DNA of 5,309 nt, taken from NCBI GenBank assembly GCA_017990795.1, contig JAGNNG010000169.1, positions 1 through 5,309 of the forward strand. Direction: 5' to 3'. Below, piece by piece: positions 5,104 to 5,309 of this stretch (positions are counted from its first letter, which is position 1; the number at the start of each line of letters is the position of its first letter). The translations under genes were made by a program, and so were the position numbers. The notes below the pieces were generated by a model. The model made no database searches. It was given only the letters and a program-made list of their open reading frames with translations, and was not told the origin of the DNA. The DNA comes from Deltaproteobacteria bacterium. Its GTDB lineage: Bacteria > Myxococcota_A > Polyangia > Palsa-1104 > JAEUJZ01.

Positions 5104-5309
5104 ATGCAAGCGGACGAGCTGACCTCCCTCATCGACAGCCAGCCGCACCTAGCCCCCCTCCTCAACCATTTCTTCTCCCAAAAGTCACCGCAGCCCCCCC
5201 CACTGCTGCGGCGGTTGATTAGCCAGTGGGACCTGCTGGGCCCGCTGGGTTCGGCGTTGGCTCTGGGTTTTCTGGGTTTTCTGGTTTTTCGCTGCGTCGG
5301 GCGCTGGGC
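5104..5309 (+). CDS. Unrecognised membrane protein, N-terminal portion (3'-truncated by window edge)
   Basis: The frame is open from the ATG at 5104 to the window end (68 complete codons), with an in-frame TGA at 5095-5097 fixing the upstream limit. The protein begins MQADELTSLIDSQPHLAPLL, followed by a Pro-rich turn (QPPPLLRR, residues 30-37). A hydrophobic stretch follows (about residues 43-64, LLGPLGSALALGFLGFLVF core), a likely first membrane segment, then charged RCVGRW. Roughly three quarters of the codons end in G or C, as in ftsK, which supports coding. I see no good Shine-Dalgarno sequence before the ATG. The other two plus frames close quickly. An amphipathic N-terminus before a membrane helix would fit a multi-pass transporter or channel, but too little is visible to name a family. 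It is preceded by the strong terminator at 4973-5028. GATACT (5045-5050) is a possible -10, without a clear -35. Confidence 0.6.
   Translation, partial: MQADELTSLIDSQPHLAPLLNHFFSQKSPQPPPLLRRLISQWDLLGPLGSALALGFLGFLVFRCVGRW

Larger units (their letters stand above)
4157..5216 (+). repeat. Near-identical 17/18-nt direct repeats bracketing the Abi-like gene and its upstream region
   Basis: CCACTGCTGCGGGCGGTT at 4157-4174 and CCACTGCTGCGGCGGTT at 5200-5216 differ by one G. The left copy overlaps the stop codon of the Abi-like gene. The right copy falls inside the open frame that begins at 5104. They enclose about 1.03 kb that includes the lower-GC defence gene and the AT-rich gap. They could be remnants of an insertion or recombination event. 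The GC-rich CTGCTGCGG core is common in this kind of genome, so coincidence is possible, and the right copy lying inside a gene argues against a clean insertion boundary. Confidence 0.3.

Noticed and set aside
4947..5309. Minus-strand frame open from the right edge to TGA at 4949-4947
   Set aside because: Its product is Arg/Lys/Ser/Gln-rich low complexity, it runs through the terminator hairpin and T-tract, and it is antisense to a plus-strand frame with better codon bias and a membrane segment.

Overview
The window is GC-rich chromosomal DNA with long, G/C-ending coding frames. The centrepiece is a complete ftsK gene whose motor resembles the FtsK/SpoIIIE proteins of deltaproteobacterial-type lineages (Myxococcota, Bradymonadota and relatives). 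That placement is inference from protein style and base composition; no marker here fixes the taxon.

Layout from left to right. (1) 3-602 (+): the 3' end of an unrecognised Lys/Ala-rich protein with a low-complexity hinge and a short aromatic C-terminal module. (2) 603-838: a non-coding gap with several small inverted repeats, one possible weak terminator and a possible ftsK promoter. (3) 839-4090 (+): ftsK, a septal DNA translocase with a long disordered N-terminal extension, four membrane segments, a roughly 300-residue Ala/Pro-rich linker, an alpha-beta motor and a gamma winged helix. (4) 4173-4856 (-): a convergent, visibly less GC-rich gene for an Abi-like (AbiD/AbiF-type) HEPN protein, a probable phage-defence or toxin RNase. 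(5) 4857-5103: an AT-rich gap with a tandem 11-bp T-tract repeat, candidate divergent promoters and a compact two-hairpin element on the + strand ending in a strong intrinsic terminator. No + strand gene lies between the ftsK stop and this terminator. (6) 5104-5309 (+): the 5' end of a gene for an unrecognised membrane protein, running off the window.

The 5' fragment, ftsK and the right-hand gene look like host genes in native composition. The HEPN gene and its AT-rich upstream region look like an accessory insert. The most interesting point is the pairing of the HEPN gene with a divergently encoded structured RNA of about 80 nt. Its imperfect pairs are G-U on the + strand and A-C on the - strand, so the + strand is the likely RNA strand. 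It could be an RNA antitoxin or regulator of the HEPN protein, or a transcription-attenuating leader for the right-hand membrane-protein gene. Sequence alone cannot separate these.
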